Position numbers and translations under genes: made by a program
Notes under the pieces: generated by a model
Database searches by the model: none
Told to the model about the DNA's origin: nothing
Seen by the model: only the letters and a program-made list of their open reading frames with translations
In this document: in pieces, positions 1-9,569 of the stretch
How positions within the stretch are numbered: position 1 is the stretch's first letter
Layout of the letters: each line of letters begins with the position of its first letter
NCBI GenBank assembly: GCA_003427395.1
Contig: BFEA01000185.1
Location: 2,573,149 to 2,614,163, forward strand
DNA: 41,015 nucleotides
DNA from: Chara braunii
Lineage: Eukaryota > Streptophyta > Charophyceae > Charales > Characeae
Reading direction: 5' to 3'

Positions 1-230
1 ATTGATTGATTGATTGATTGGTTGGCAGTGGGGGGGTCGCCTCCCCCGCGCGAACACAAAACAGACACGCACACACACACACACGCACGCATGCGGGGCA
101 ACTGACCGTTTTTTTTTGCCACGAGTTTCTTTTTTTTTCTTTTTTTTTTTCATCTTTTTTTTTTTTGATTTTTTTAAAATCCTTTCGAAGGTCAAAAATA
201 AAAATAAAAAAAATGGCCCCCAAATCACCA
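1..230. repeat. Simple-sequence tracts
   Basis: The window opens with an (ATTG)n tract (1-20). An AC dinucleotide run follows (about 64-86), then long T-rich runs (about 109-176) and an A-rich run (about 195-213). No coding content is credible; the open frames here are only low-complexity translation. Confidence 0.85.
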
Positions 231-231
231 T

Positions 232-314
232 CGTACGGCCGCCGTCCGTACGCCCGTACGGCTGTCCGTTCGTCCGTACGGACGGGCCGTACGGAGACCC
301 CCGTACGACGTACG
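232..314. repeat. Cluster of CGTACG palindromes
   Basis: Seven CGTACG hexamers occur within 83 bases, embedded in variants of CCGTACGG, and another lies near 375. The unit is self-complementary, so both strands carry the same cluster. Spacing is irregular (7-22 bases), so this is a degenerate palindromic array rather than a clean tandem repeat. Function unknown. Confidence 0.8.
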
Positions 315-429
315 GGGGATGACACTGTGATGGCTGACTGGGACTTTTTGATGGGGACAGACGAGGACTTACTGCGTACGCCCGATACCGAAGAGGAGAG
401 AGCGGCGGAAGCAGCGATACATCTCCCTT

Positions 430-1668
430 GTACTCTTCTCTCTGTATGGAGTTTATGGACCTTTGTTTTCTGCGTGTCTCCGGGGATTGGGTGCGTGTAT
501 GTTTGTGATGCAAGCCTTGTCAAAAAGTTCCGCCGTTGTCGTCAAGGTGTCCCGACGTGAATCAGGGCATTGCTTTATGTCGGACATGAACTTGAGATGA
601 AGTAGTGGCGGATGGCTTTGAAGCCCATTTGGATGTCTGGGACTGACGTCAAGCGTTGGTACTCGGCGATCCAGTCAACACTCGGCAGCGTGCCTTGCTC
701 GAAGTAGAGCAATTTATCCATGGCTTTGATCTCCGGCGGCTCCACTTGGAGCCGCTTGTGCCATGCTGCCTTAAGGTCTTCCCAGCTGATCTTGGTATGC
801 AGGTCTGCAGCGACCATGCCGTACTTGGACAACAGATTGTCCAGCCATGCCTGGCATGCGCCCCCTGACCGGGAGTACACGTATGCGTGGTTCTTATGTT
901 CGCTGACATAATGGAGCTGCAGCGTCAATTCAAACTCGCGAAACCATGGAATTGGTTCCGTCTTGGACGAATCGAGGAAGATTGCCTGGCCGTCCCACTT
1001 TGGGGTCGGCTCACATTCTGCGGAACTTGGATTGGCGGCCGCAGTGCAGATCCGCTGTTCCAATTGCTGGACGGCGGTGTGCTTTATCTGCATGCCATCC
1101 TTGACTGGCCCCATGTCGATCTCCAAGGCATTGAGACGGTCCGAAGTGTTGGAGGAGCCGGCGGCGGGGGCGGCGACTGCTTGTTGCAGCTGCTGAAAAC
1201 AGCTGTTGAGGCTATCCAATGCCCGTTTGTGATGCTGCACCGAGTTGTCGAGGTTATGGATGTCCTCCTGCTGTGCAACGCACGTGGCCAGGAGGTCTGT
1301 GAGATGAGAGAGGAGTAGAGCAATCTTGCTTTCACTCTCCTCCATCTTCCCAGTCTCGGCCTCAGTCCGCCAGTCCGCAGCCATTGCGAGCAAGGCTCGC
1401 TCTCCCTTGAAAATCTTCTCTCGTCGCTGTATTCTTTCTTCATCGGCAGCCTTAGCTGCTGCCTCGGCCTGCAGGCGCTGTTGTTCTACGCCAACAAACG
1501 TGCCTGTTCGGCGTCCTCTGCCTTCTCCCTGGCTGTAGCAGCGACCGCATCCGATCGTTGCTTAGCCTTGGTAAATTCGGTAATCATGGCCAGCATCCGG
1601 ATCTGGTAGTCCGCGTCCGTTTCTCCTGGCTTCTGGTCCATGGGGGCTGTTTGCGAGCGCGTGAGCAT
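430..1668 (-). pseudogene. Retrotransposon gag fragment, broken
   Basis: This is a gag-like polyprotein fragment on the minus strand. A likely start is the ATG at 1668 (MLTRSQ...). An alanine/glutamate-rich coiled-coil-like N-terminal half is followed by a Retrotrans_gag-like capsid segment with the motifs WFREFELTLQLHY, YSRSGGACQAWLDNLL and FEQGTLPSVDWIAEYQRL, between about 1000 and 600. The frame is broken at a TAG (1486-1488), where reading continues one base out of phase as VEQQRLQAEAAAK. It breaks again at a TAA (575-577), after which SNALIHVGT continues in the same frame, and then shifts near 545 to TTLTTTAELFDKAC. Similarity ends around 430. No zinc knuckle, protease or polymerase follows, so this is a truncated relic. 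A Ty3/gypsy gag is the best guess; it is a different family from the large element further right. Confidence 0.75.
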
Positions 1669-1685
1669 GAACCAGCCCGGAGAGC

Positions 1686-1845
1686 TGCTGACGTAGCACC
1701 CCCTGCTGCCGTGACACTGTTTGGCTGCTGACGTGTCACTGCTGACGTGGCACGGCTGATGTGGCACTGCCCGGCTGCTGATGTGTCACTGCTGACGTGG
1801 CATGGCTGATGTTGCACTGCCCATCTGCTGACGTGGCAACTTACC
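1686..1845. repeat. TGCTGACGTGGCA minisatellite
   Basis: Variants of gctgctgacgtggca occur about six times, arranged as higher-order units of roughly 50 bases (for example 1726-1775 and 1776-1830). Each carries an ACGT core (TGACGTGGC). It lies immediately upstream of the gag relic in that relic's direction, so it may belong to the element's leader or LTR. Confidence 0.75.
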
Positions 1846-1859
1846 AATGCCGCAGTAGT

Positions 1860-2634
1860 GGTACCCGGATGAAAGAATAAGATCAGAGGTGGCAACAACA
1901 TAGGTGGGGAGGGGTGGGTGGGATAAATCGCCCAGATAAGGAGCCACTAATCAAAAAAAAAAATTGTTCAGTAAGTCTCCCAACCTCCCTTGAAGTACGA
2001 AATATAAATTACAGAAAGGTTTCGACTTCAGACTGCAAATGATTTATAGAACTGACTAATAGGATCCTAGGTTTGGAAAATAATACTGCAGGAGGGATTT
2101 CCCGTACCGTTTTCAGAAAAACGAATTTCGAAAAAGAAAATATTCCGAATTTCTAAGTCACAGGAAATGCAACAGGAAATCAAAATTTTCGAAAAGAAGA
2201 ATATTCCGGATTTTCAACAACGAAATTTCGAATTTTCAGAAAAAACGAAAATGGAAATTTCAGACGTTGCGCTATTGCAATTTTCCACAACGGAATAGCG
2301 AGCAAATAAAATCCAAGAAAAGAAGAAAAACAAAATCAATTTTTGGCAGTAAGGTCAAAATCGTGATTTTGGGGGCTAAGTAGTGTGTTCTAATCAATCA
2401 ATAAAGACTAATCAGCTACCTAGTCCCCGCACACGTGTCAGATCAGGTTGTCCTGATTCACGTACGGTGCACCGATACCAACTGTTACATGCCCGGTTGG
2501 GCGATGTACATAGGAACCGAGGATACGCAATGTGATAAAAAGGACTGAATGGACAATGCTGTGCAAGTAGAATCTCAACTAGCAATGTGCATTCCAATAG
2601 ATAAAAAATGGTGTTTGAATAGTGCAGGGAAGAT
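1860..2634. other. AT-rich non-coding stretch
   Basis: No gene is visible. Between about 2095 and 2270 short motifs recur imperfectly (AATATTCCG, GAATTTCGAAAA, AATTTTCAGAAAA), suggesting decayed tandem or MITE-like sequence. The rest is unremarkable. Confidence 0.5.
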
Positions 2635-2667
2635 TTAGATACAAGACCTGACCTGACCAAGACTGAC

Positions 2668-2823
2668 CTTTATCACGTAGTACAAGATAGCGAAACCGAT
2701 AGCTAGAATACTGATGACTAGCCCAATCAATGTTTCATCGTAGACCAAACATACATCTTGCTCATCACACAGTGTGAAGGAGCCTGGCGCTGTACACAGG
2801 AAGGAAGCGCCAGGTCCAGACAT
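2668..2823 (-). CDS. Possible exon of a small membrane protein
   Basis: I do not recognise this protein. An ATG at 2823 opens a frame beginning MSGPGASFLC. It carries four cysteines, an acidic stretch (CDEQDVCLVYDE) and one strong hydrophobic helix (LIGLVISILAIGFAILYYVI) followed by Lys. Right after that Lys the minus strand reads AAAG/GTCAGT, a reasonable 5' splice site (intron would start at 2667). If unspliced, the frame ends after eight more residues at 2635. I could not identify a second exon towards 2400. The transmembrane segment and donor make a real exon plausible, but a chance frame is equally possible. Confidence 0.25.
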
Positions 2824-3440
2824 ACACAGACGAAGAGGAGGGAATCAGACAAAGAGGAGAGGGAAAGATGGGGATGTCGTCAACACCAAGTCTTTGTCAC
2901 GAGCCCCAAATAATCCCTCGTTGCAATGTCTGAAGTCCAAAAGTCGAGTCTGGATCCAATGTCACCAAGCTCTCTCTCTCTTCTCTCGTAGTCTGCTGAT
3001 GCAGTGAAGTCAAATGATGAGAGGGTGAGAGGGAGATGGTGGACTGAGAAGAGGAAGAAGAACTCTCTCTCTCTGTCAGAGCCAGGTACTAACCTGTGAA
3101 GTTGGCGCTGTGCTGCAGGTACCTTGAAGACGAAGCTGGAGCAACGGCGCTGCAGGTAAGTACCACAGGCCTCCGCCCAATCTCTCTCTCTCTCTAGTAC
3201 TATCCTAGCTATGGCGCCCAGCACTGGAGACTACAGCTACCTACTGCGCCCAGCGCTGAAGACTAAGGCTAACGCTACTACTACTCCTGCAGCGCTCCTT
3301 CCAGAGTGTTGCGGCCGAATCCTGAAGACTACTGCCTCCTGCCTGAACCGCACGCGAAGTGCCTGGCCAGTGCCTATGAACTACCTCCTGCCTGTAGGGC
3401 GGGCCAGTCTTATATAGTGCTGGCCCGTCCAGGAGGCTGC
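2824..3440. other. Intergenic stretch with CT/GA microsatellites
   Basis: Short (TC)n tracts lie near 2968-2982, 3063-3077 and 3181-3197. The frames present are composition-driven. CTGCAG/GTAAGT near 3152 looks like a 5' splice donor on the plus strand, but no coding exon supports it. Confidence 0.4.
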
Positions 3441-3466
3441 TCTTGCCAATGCCCAAACGTGCTAGA

Positions 3467-3556
3467 CCCTGAGGAAGCTTCCGGGAAGTTTCCAGGTAGC
3501 TTCTGGCTAAAGGCTGAGGAAGCTTCCGGGAAGTTTCCAGGTAGCTTCTGGCTAAA
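3467..3556. repeat. Tandem duplication, 45-base unit
   Basis: Two adjacent near-identical copies run from ctgaggaagcttccgggaag to cttctggctaaag. Each contains GAAGCTTC and GAAGTTTC, both of the form GAAnnTTC. Confidence 0.85.
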
Positions 3557-3566
3557 GCCTGAGGGA

Positions 3567-3850
3567 CTATAGGCCCTTGTTTTCAGGCTGTCAGGCTGAA
3601 ACGACACGGGGCCTGTAGGCCCTGGTTTTCAGGCTGTCAGGCTGAAATAGACACGGGGCCTGTANGCCCTGGTTTTCAGNCTGTCAGGCTGAAACAGCCA
3701 CGGGGCCTGTAGGNCNTGGTTTCAGGCTGTCAGGCTGAAACAGACACGGGGCCTGTAGGCCCTGGTTTTCAGGCTTTCAGGCTGAAACTGACACGGGGCC
3801 TGTAAGCCTTCGTTTTCAGGCTTTCAGGCTGAAAATGACACAGGCCTGAA
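3567..3850. repeat. GC-rich minisatellite, 46-base unit
   Basis: About six tandem copies share the core ggcctgtaggccctggtttt followed by caggctgtcaggctgaaa. Single Ns at about 3665, 3680, 3714 and 3716 show the assembler could not resolve copies. The unit contains TTTCAG...CTGAAA arms that could form a short hairpin. Confidence 0.9.
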
Positions 3851-3901
3851 AAATTGCCCGTGCAGCCAGTTGCAGGCGCAGCATGTAACAATTACACAGG
3901 A

Positions 3902-4048
3902 GAAAAAAAAAAAAAAAAAAAAAAAACCATCACCTATTTTCAAGATAGCCTGAGGGCCGCCCTGCAAGCCGACTTCATACAGACCTCTTGAGGTATCCTC
4001 CAGACACTCCCCTACATTGCTTTTTTCTTTTTTTTCTTTTTTTTTTTA
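3902..4048. repeat. Homopolymer tracts
   Basis: A run of about 25 A residues starts at 3902, and a T-rich run with scattered C lies at 4021-4048. The 95 bases between them show nothing recognisable. Confidence 0.8.
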
Positions 4049-4163
4049 GGTAGGATGGGGGTGAGAGCCATGCCAACCTGTACAATATAGTTGTCGCGTT
4101 ATTACCGTCAGATCAGATTGGGACTCTTGTGACAAAGTGATGGTACAATTATAGGGGCTCTCG

Positions 4164-4280
4164 CTCCATTACTCTCGAAATAGGCAAAACGAGAGTGAAT
4201 CTTCTGCTAAACCATGGAAAGATACACCACATGATTTTAGTCTTTTGTGCATGTCCAGAGTAGTGGACCGACTCCCATAC
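4164..4280 (+). repeat. Dispersed repeat copy (family R)
   Basis: Sequence running from actctcgaaat through gagagtgaat and catggaaagataca to gtccagagtagtgg resembles the segment at 8668-8777. It shares the ATGGAAAGATACA block with the foldback at 10,524-10,700. This is the most diverged of the copies. Confidence 0.55.
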
Positions 4281-4858
4281 TTCAGGAAGAATGCAGAATT
4301 TAAAGTAATAGAGCCAATGAATGTATAAGCTCAAATGACGGTGCATAGGAACGAGCTGTTGATACAGTGGAGAGGTTGTTTTATTTATTTATTTATTTAT
4401 TTCATTTTTTCAAATAAAGCCCTGGTAGTTGTACAGGCCGCAGTGCAGACATACAAGGGGTTACTTTTTCTACAGCCATTGCGAGCCCCAAAAATCCCCC
4501 TTCCCACCCATCGTCTTATCAATTCTCCTAGCGCACCCCCTTATCTTTACTATCCTACCTCAGTGTGTATTGCAGAATAGGACGAAAAACCAACCAAGCT
4601 ACTAAACATTTACATTACAACGAGAAACCAGACCAACTTGAGAGCTTTATGATGCTCACACTGGCACTTCATCCGACTGTAATCACTCCCACACCTGGAT
4701 GATTCCCAAGGCAATCACGTCTAGAGCTTTTTCTTAAAAAGGGTCATAGAGTGAGTACGCCCTGATATCAAAAAATTTAGTAATTTACATCTTTGGGAAA
4801 CCCTTGGAAGCCACGCTAGGTCTCGCTCAGTCTGGCCTGTTCTGCAGGCACTAACGGA
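4281..4858. other. Non-coding stretch with a (TTTA)n tract
   Basis: A (TTTA)n microsatellite lies at 4380-4402. No gene or other structure is seen in the remainder. Confidence 0.5.
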
Positions 4859-4970
4859 GAACATAACGTCCGAAAAAAGAGGACGTCCGAAAAAAGAGGA
4901 GAACGAAACATAACGTCCGAAAAAAGAGGAGAACGAAACATAACGTCCGAAAAAAGAGGAGAACGATGAG
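4859..4970. repeat. Minisatellite, 30-base unit
   Basis: Three full or near-full copies of a unit containing cataacgtccgaaaaaagag occur, plus a truncated copy lacking the gaacgaaacataa part. The fragment GAACATAACG recurs at about 5216, just beyond the array. Confidence 0.85.
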
Positions 4971-5404
4971 CCTGTTCTGGATACTAACCAAGAACACGGG
5001 CAGGTTCCTCCTTCAAGATCCTCCCAGACTCTTCCTTACCCCCGTTTGGGGGCAAACGAATCCAAAGGTATGGCGGCGAAGGTACTCAGTACTCATAGTT
5101 TTTCCCAAGTTGGGTGATTAACTAAAAGAAGCTACTACGACAAAAAAAAGGTGTCTTTAAACAAAAAGGTGTCGACAAAACATCAGAGAAAGGTAGTGTA
5201 TGTTCAAGCAGAACGGAACATAACGAGCATCACGGCGTAAGCGGGCGGCGAGGCACAACACTCAGAGAAGAGAAGGATCATGGAGACAAAAAACAAAGAA
5301 TCAACACAGGAGAAAGAGGTGGTGGTCGAGCAGAAGGAGACAGCGCTTGACAAGAAAACAGAACGTCTAAAAGAAGAACGAAAGGGAAGGATGCAATCTT
5401 ACAT

Positions 5405-5406
<2 letters not shown>
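4971..5406. other. Lipoxygenase 3' flank
   Basis: This is the 3' side of the minus-strand lipoxygenase gene and presumably includes its 3' UTR. I saw no clear polyadenylation signal. A plus-strand frame starting at 5280 is a Lys/Glu-rich artefact that runs into the microsatellite and then antisense to the gene. Confidence 0.4.

Positions 5407-5460
<54 letters not shown>
5407..5460. repeat. (TC)n dinucleotide microsatellite
   Basis: About 27 uninterrupted TC units. Read on the minus strand it is (GA)n starting at the last base of the lipoxygenase stop codon, so it forms the first transcribed bases of the 3' UTR. Confidence 0.95.
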
Positions 5461-5462
<2 letters not shown>

Positions 5463-8111
5463 GATGGACACGCTGTTGGGAATGCCTTCCGTACCGTTGG
5501 GAGTGTCGGAGCTGTTGTCCTTATCGTTACGATTGGTACGAGGGAACAAGTACTTGTACGGCAGCCGGCCTTTCTTCTTGTTGAGCTCGTTGTACGCCTC
5601 GACCTCTTTCTCGACGTAGTCCAGGTCGTTGCAGAACTGCTCATACGCCTTCCTAGCCGCAGGATCGATGAGCCAGCCGTACGCCGTCTGATCCGTTCTC
5701 CCAAGATACTCCTCGTCATCGGAGTAGGTCGACAGCAGATCTACGACGGCTATGGCGGTGACCTGGTCACGAGGAAGAGGCATGATCTCCATGAACGTCT
5801 TCTCGTCCACTGTCTCTGGCATGGGTCTGCGCGTTGCAGCTGGATGGTTGGGAGCGAAGGCGTAGTAGTCGTACTGGCCGAAGTTAACCGCCGCGTGCTG
5901 CGCACTCGCGGTCCAGATAATCGTCGTGCAGATGAAGGCCAGATCCTCTACCGTCTCCAGCTTCGGCCATTCTTCGACCCCACTGAAGGAGAACTCGAAC
6001 TTGGAGTTGCCAAACTTCACGTCGGTCCACCATGCAACCAGCTCCTTGTCGTTGATGATCAACTCCCTCGAGGCCTCCGTCTCTCCGTAGTAGATCTTGA
6101 GATACGTCAGCACGTACTTGTGCATGGCGTTCCAAATCAACGTCCCTACGTCGCGGTAGGGGTAGTACGGGAGGACGTTGACGTCAGCCACCCCTCTCTT
6201 CTCCAGGTTGTTCGGCAGAGCCTGGTCTTCGAACTTCCAAGTCTTGAAAGCCTCCGCAGAGGCGGCCATGGACAGCGATCCGCCGGAGAAGAGGTTCTCT
6301 ATGATCCCCCCGGCGTTGATCAGACTGGTGCGAGCTCGGTAGTTGATGCTCATGGTGAAGCGGAAGTGGGGGATGAGCAGCTTGAACATGGGATGCAGTT
6401 CCGACAGCCGCCGGCGAGTAGCAATGAGATAGACCTCGCAGACGGCGTGGGTTTGGAGGAAGTGTCGGGCCACTTGGTGAACGCTGCTGTCGGCGGACGC
6501 CACGTAAGCCTTGGCAAGCGTCCACTGCCACTTGCCGACGCCCGTGTCCTTGGCTGACGTGTACACCTTCCCGTCAGCCTCCAGCTGGATGGCTATGGGG
6601 ATCACATCGCCGTTGTTGTCGCGGAAGAGCAGACATCGGGGAGCGTAGAGGTACTTCTGCTGCTTGGCCGCTGCCGCCTGGGCGTTCACGGTCGGCCGGA
6701 TGGCCTCCAAGATGGAGTAGTCGATGATGAACACACGGTTAGTCCTGACGGCCTCGGCAAGCGTGAGCCCGGCAGGAAGCGCACCCCCCAGGTCGCCATC
6801 GGAGACGGCGAAACCTGCGGGCAACTCCTTCAGCAGTGTGATCTCCATAGGGTTGAGACCGGCAAGCGTCTGCCTGCCAAACTCCTTGTCCGACTTCCAG
6901 TCCAGCCCGTCTTTCAAGACGGCAGGCTTCCTCAGCGCACCCACTCCCTCGAAGAGCCCCGAGATCAGCCCGTTCGCGCTCCTCCATGGCCGGTTGGACG
7001 TCATCTGAACGGGATCGGCAAGAAGTGCCTGCGCTTGCGCTTTCGCAGCGCCTGTGATGAAGTCGTAGAGCTTGGAGAGGTCGAAGTCGTCGTCGCGCGG
7101 GATCCCGACGTTCGTTCCCGCTACCATCGTCGCCTGCCGCTTGGGATACGGACGCAGCCTCGGCCGGAAGTTGGGACTGTTTCGATCTTCCAAGTCGGCC
7201 GGCTTGCTCAGATCGTTGTACTCCTCGAACTTGTACACAGAGAACTGCTGATCGAGCGCCGCTTCGCGATACAGCTGGTACAGCCTTGGGGGCGTCTGCC
7301 ATGGCAGCTGCGAGCTGCCCTGGAAGAGAATGCGCGGTTTGTCCCCCGTGGGAACGAAGGAGAAGCAGGGGAACACGTACGTCTTCAGCTTGCCGTTGTC
7401 CCCGCCGCCATCGCTGGTGTAAGCCTCCGTCTCTATCTCCACTTTCTTCACGAACCACTTGCCGTTGGTCGACCCGTTGTACAGCAGGACTACCGTCGGA
7501 TTGACGTTCTTGGGCAGATCATCGATGATCACGGACGTTGTACTGCCCTTCTTCCAAAGCCCGAACCCGAGGTCGAACCCATCAGGTTCAGACGTGGAAC
7601 CGGTCTGCTCGGGACGAGCCGGGGCGCGGGGACCATCTGCAATCACCTTGCCATCCCCGACGACTACGATCCTCGCCGAGCCCAGCATCCCATCATTCAA
7701 GTTATCTCCCATGACGATGCTAATCTTCGCCTTTTTGGTGCCGACCGCAGCGGCGGAAGAAGGCACAGGAGAAGGGGCCACCGATGCCTCTGCTCTCACA
7801 CCGGTGCGACGAGATCTTGCCACGTGTCCGGAAGCGGGTGCAGCACGGTCGGCCACCAGCCGCTGCCCTCCGTGGAAGAAGAGCTTGCCTTGGCCATGGC
7901 CGCCGCAAGAACGCTGGCGGGAGATAAGTGTGAGTGTTTGTGGGGAAGTCGACGAGCCGTCGTCACGCATGCAGAAGACAACACCATGGCTTCCTGCACC
8001 CGTGACTCCTCTCTCTTTGACTGACACGTCTGTCGTCCTCTTCTGGGACGACAGACATCCCGCTGCAGCTGCAGCTGCTGCTGACCTAGCCGCTGACATA
8101 GCTCCTGCCAT
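5460..8111 (-). CDS. Plastid-type lipoxygenase (linoleate/linolenate dioxygenase)
   Basis: The enzyme inserts O2 into polyunsaturated fatty acids to give hydroperoxides, the first step of oxylipin synthesis. The 883 residues are of normal length for a plastid plant LOX. Residues 1-110 are rich in Ala, Ser and Arg, nearly free of acids at the start, and end in VRAEA, like a chloroplast transit peptide. A PLAT beta-barrel spans about 128-255; the LOX catalytic domain spans about 265-883. All five iron ligands are visible: His550 and His555 in HQVARHFLQTHAV, His739 and Asn743 in QHAAVN, and the C-terminal Ile883 in GIPNSVSI. Ala600 in LINAGGIIE sits at the Coffa position, where Ala is associated with S-stereospecificity in the family. 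Regiospecificity (9 versus 13) I leave open. The frame has no intron, unlike most land-plant LOX genes. The start is the first Met before the transit-like leader. Confidence 0.95.
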
Positions 8112-8250
8112 TGCCCTAGGTTACGCACCACGAGAGTTCCCCGCTCAAGAGAGACACACAGAGAGAGGCGGCAGCGACGTCCTAGAGGCTAGATCACGAA
8201 TCCCACTCCCGTCCACCTCGATCTTCAAATCAAACAAGTTCCTCGGTCTG

Positions 8251-8260
8251 CACTTATACT
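8251..8260 (-). promoter_or_regulatory. Possible TATA box of the lipoxygenase gene
   Basis: The minus strand reads AGTATAAGTG about 140 bases upstream of the start codon. Spacing and composition suit a TATA box followed by a 5' UTR, but there is no independent evidence for it. Confidence 0.3.
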
Positions 8261-8510
8261 CTTTAGTTGCCGGGCAAACTACCTTTACCTTCTGGGAAGA
8301 AACCACGAGAGAGGAGAGACACGTCTCTCCCACAACGTGGCTGGCAATAGTCCACAACATCCTCCTCGGCATGATGGATGGACCTGGCCTGAGTGCCGCT
8401 AGCGGCACTACCTTTCTACCCTACTGGGGCAAGGTCCCTCGGAGATATCGGCCGTTGATCTTTGCTATCTACGGTCAGTAGCTCTTAATTGGAGCAAGTG
8501 GGACCTGGCC

Positions 8511-8534
8511 CCCGGAAACGGTGCCGTTTCCGGG
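8511..8534. repeat. Perfect 11-base inverted repeat
   Basis: CCCGGAAACGG, a two-base spacer (TG) and CCGTTTCCGGG form a perfect palindrome. It lies 400 bases upstream of the lipoxygenase start codon, at the edge of the repeat-rich region. It could be a hairpin or a dimeric protein-binding site. Confidence 0.8.
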
Positions 8535-8667
8535 AAGGGGGCAACCTTTCCTGCCATTTTTTTTTTTCCCCCCGATTAATCGCCATATTCGGAGCCTCCA
8601 CAAAAACGTGATCAATCGCCATATTCTGAACGTGGACAAATTTGTCAAGATTGGGGGCATTGTCACA

Positions 8668-8777
8668 ACACTCTCGAAATGTGCAAAATGAGAATGAACT
8701 GCCGGCTAGAACATGGGCCAGATGCACCCGCAATATTTTTGTTCTTTTGACTTTCCGAGAGTGGTGTGGCGAGGCCC
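8668..8777 (+). mobile_element. MITE-like repeat ending in GTGTGGCGAGGCCC
   Basis: The segment from acactctcgaaatgtgc through ctagaacatgggccagatgc ends in gtggtgtggcgaggccc. That end is the same terminal sequence as the TIR of the MITEs at 11,007 and 11,966. The body resembles 4164-4280. The left end is not evident, so this is a partial copy. Confidence 0.5.
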
Positions 8778-9535
8778 GCACGCGTTATGTATCCCATCTT
8801 CTTTTGCCACTTGGGAATCGTCCTCGGACTTCTTGTAACCGCCATCCAGATCGCAGTGAAAACAAGCCCGGGGTCAAGTCCCACAAGCAGCGTTTGAGTT
8901 TGAGTTTCCTCAATGCCCGAATCGGACGTCATTGGTGACATATGCGGTTGAGGAAACTCAATGCGATTTCTGCATATCTCCACAAACACGTCAAGATTCG
9001 GGTTTTGCGGGAACTCAACGCTGCTGGTGGGACGAGGGCCCAGGCGCCTAGACCCGCTCACCCGAATTCTCGATTTCTGACCGCTGATTAGGAAGATGGA
9101 CGGCCAGAGACGAATGGTCGGGCCAAGCGGGAGCCCTTCCCCTTTTAAAAGAAAGAAAAACAGGATTGAATCGTAGCGCACGAAAAAAGAAAAAAAAAGA
9201 AAAAAAAAAAAAAGAAGGTATCTCACCTGCTGGTGGGTGCAGCTCCCACATGTTCCCTCGCTGGAGTTGCATTACTCGCCATCCGTCACAATCCGTGGTG
9301 GATGCGTGCAGCGTGAAAAAATTGAGAATCAGGGCCTCTTTTTTTTTTTTTTTTTTTTGGGAAGGGCTTCTTTTTTTTTTTTTTTTGGCAGCACGTGCTG
9401 GGAACCGGGCCCAGCGTCCCATATGGAAATTTACATATAATTTTGAAGATTGCCACAATTGAGAATCAGGGTTGAATGTTGGGGTGTATTCCCGGGCCCC
9501 TGTCCTTCTTATTGAAATGAAAAGTTCTTTTCTCC

Positions 9536-9566
<31 letters not shown>

Positions 9567-9569
9567 TCA
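8778..9569. other. Non-coding stretch with homopolymers
   Basis: No gene was found. Poly-A/T runs lie at about 9183-9213, 9339-9386 and 9535-9561. Around 9385-9425 the sequence gcacgtgctgggaaccgggc followed by gcgtcccatatg resembles 35,148-35,181. The phrase gagaatcagggcctc occurs at about 9324 and 9562, each resembling a MITE TIR end with its TCA flank. Confidence 0.5.

Noticed and set aside
5280-6557. 425-codon plus-strand frame
   Set aside because: It begins in Lys/Glu-rich sequence, crosses the TC microsatellite as Leu-Ser repeats and continues antisense to the lipoxygenase; it is a shadow frame of a GC-rich gene.
7459-8481. 340-codon plus-strand frame
   Set aside because: Antisense to the lipoxygenase N-terminus and promoter, with no motifs.
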